The notes under the pieces: generated by a model | What the model was told of the DNA's origin: nothing | Database searches by the model: none | The model's input: the letters and a program-made list of their open reading frames with translations, nothing else | Position numbers and translations under genes: made by a program | Shown: in pieces, positions 40,452 through 40,699 of the stretch | Layout of the letters: each line of letters starts with the position of its first letter | Numbering within the stretch: position 1 is the stretch's first letter | NCBI GenBank assembly: GCA_001794755.1 | Contig: MGKT01000006.1 | Location: forward strand, 1 to 40,699 | Origin: Candidatus Yanofskybacteria bacterium RIFCSPLOWO2_02_FULL_44_18 | GTDB taxonomy: Bacteria; Patescibacteriota; Minisyncoccia; 2-02-FULL-40-12; GWA2-44-9 | Length of the DNA: 40,699 nt | Direction of reading: 5' to 3'

Positions 40452-40699
40452 TCATTTCAGAGCAGTCTTTAAAACATCATCCATTGTTTTGACAAATACG
40501 AATTTCATGTCCCGCTTGACTTCAGCCGGCACATCTTCCATATCTCTTTTGTTTTCAGCCGGTACAACCGCTATCTTTATTCCTGCCCTGTGGGCCGCGA
40601 GTAATTTTTCTTTTAATCCGCCTATTTCCATTACCTTTCCCCGAAGCGTCACCTCTCCAGTCATAGCCACATCTTTTCTGATCGGTTTTTGCAGAAATA
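40452..40699 (-). CDS. lon: ATP-dependent protease Lon, C-terminal fragment (5' partial)
   Basis: Reading from the right edge, the frame gives FLQKPIRKDVAMTGEVTLRG, then KVMEIGGLKEKLLAAHRAGIK and an ending DVPAEVKRDMKFVFVKTMDDV plus LKTALK. This is the last part of the Lon protease domain: the catalytic Lys is in the GGLKEKLLAA segment, and the catalytic Ser lies outside the window. It degrades damaged and regulatory proteins. The stop codon is followed by the 19-bp terminator. Confidence 0.93.
   Translation of the reverse strand, partial: FLQKPIRKDVAMTGEVTLRGKVMEIGGLKEKLLAAHRAGIKIAVVPAENKRDMEDVPAEVKRDMKFVFVKTMDDVLKTALK

Noticed and set aside
1-40699. CRISPR array or insertion sequence
   Set aside because: No regularly spaced repeats and no transposase-like gene were seen in any frame.

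Overview
The window looks like part of a chromosome from the Candidate Phyla Radiation (Patescibacteria, probably Parcubacteria-like). This is inferred from gene content, not from a marker gene. The signs are pilin-like membrane modules ending in an INPDLV motif, DUF5674 and DUF2795 proteins, trimmed enzymes (a 264-residue pyruvate kinase, a 206-residue half MFS protein, a shortened LysRS, a DnaX without a tau region), many 1-20 bp gene overlaps, and several promoters placed so that the start codon would be at or next to +1. No rRNA, CRISPR array or complete insertion sequence was seen.

Layout. 1-5312 (+): two surface proteins with the same two-helix pilin-like membrane module (one carries an M15-peptidase-like domain, the other a beta-rich ectodomain), a small anchored helical protein, then D-2-hydroxyacid dehydrogenase, enolase and a minimal pyruvate kinase. 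The last three could carry 2-phosphoglycerate to lactate. A bidirectional terminator closes this part. 5365-9178 (-): an accessory stretch with DUF2795, PAP2 phosphatase, a short-chain dehydrogenase, a frameshifted ASCH gene, YdeI-like and VOC proteins, tRNA-Gln(UUG), and an HTH protein whose reading frame runs into the tRNA. 9325-14339 (-): a secreted helical protein, dnaX, a GtrA-like protein, a VirB4/TraD-like membrane ATPase and a coiled-coil partner. 14423-17214 (+): two GT39-type membrane glycosyltransferases. 17217-17532 (-): a strongly structured, free-standing RNA candidate with a consensus promoter and its own terminator.

17587-21639 (-): lysS, DUF5674, a helical protein, serS and an ftsQ-like gene. 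21772-23567 (-): a three-gene membrane/secreted operon with strong Shine-Dalgarno sites and its own promoter and terminator, probably acquired. 23585-34223 (-): greA, then the cell-shape genes mreB-mreC-mreD-mrdA, and a long overlapping run with alkyltransferase-like gene, DsbA, VKOR, GerMN protein, murG, holB, frr and rseP. 34217-34745 (+): a single unknown gene with promoter and terminator. 34744-40699 (-): half MFS protein, secreted subtilase, DedA protein, uracil-DNA glycosylase, O-antigen-ligase-like protein, amino-acid permease and the 3' end of lon.

How the parts fit. The pilin-like proteins and the VirB4/TraD-like ATPase may belong to one envelope or secretion machine. The DsbA-VKOR pair would oxidise cysteines in exported proteins such as the ten-cysteine domain at 1-500. 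GtrA, GT39, PAP2 and O-antigen-ligase-like proteins point to polyprenyl-linked surface glycans. MreBCD, PBP2, MurG and FtsQ build and divide the wall. The most unusual signals are the structured RNA at 17217-17532, the repeated -10/6-nt/start-codon arrangement, the shared pilin module with swapped ectodomains, and the trimmed pyruvate kinase.
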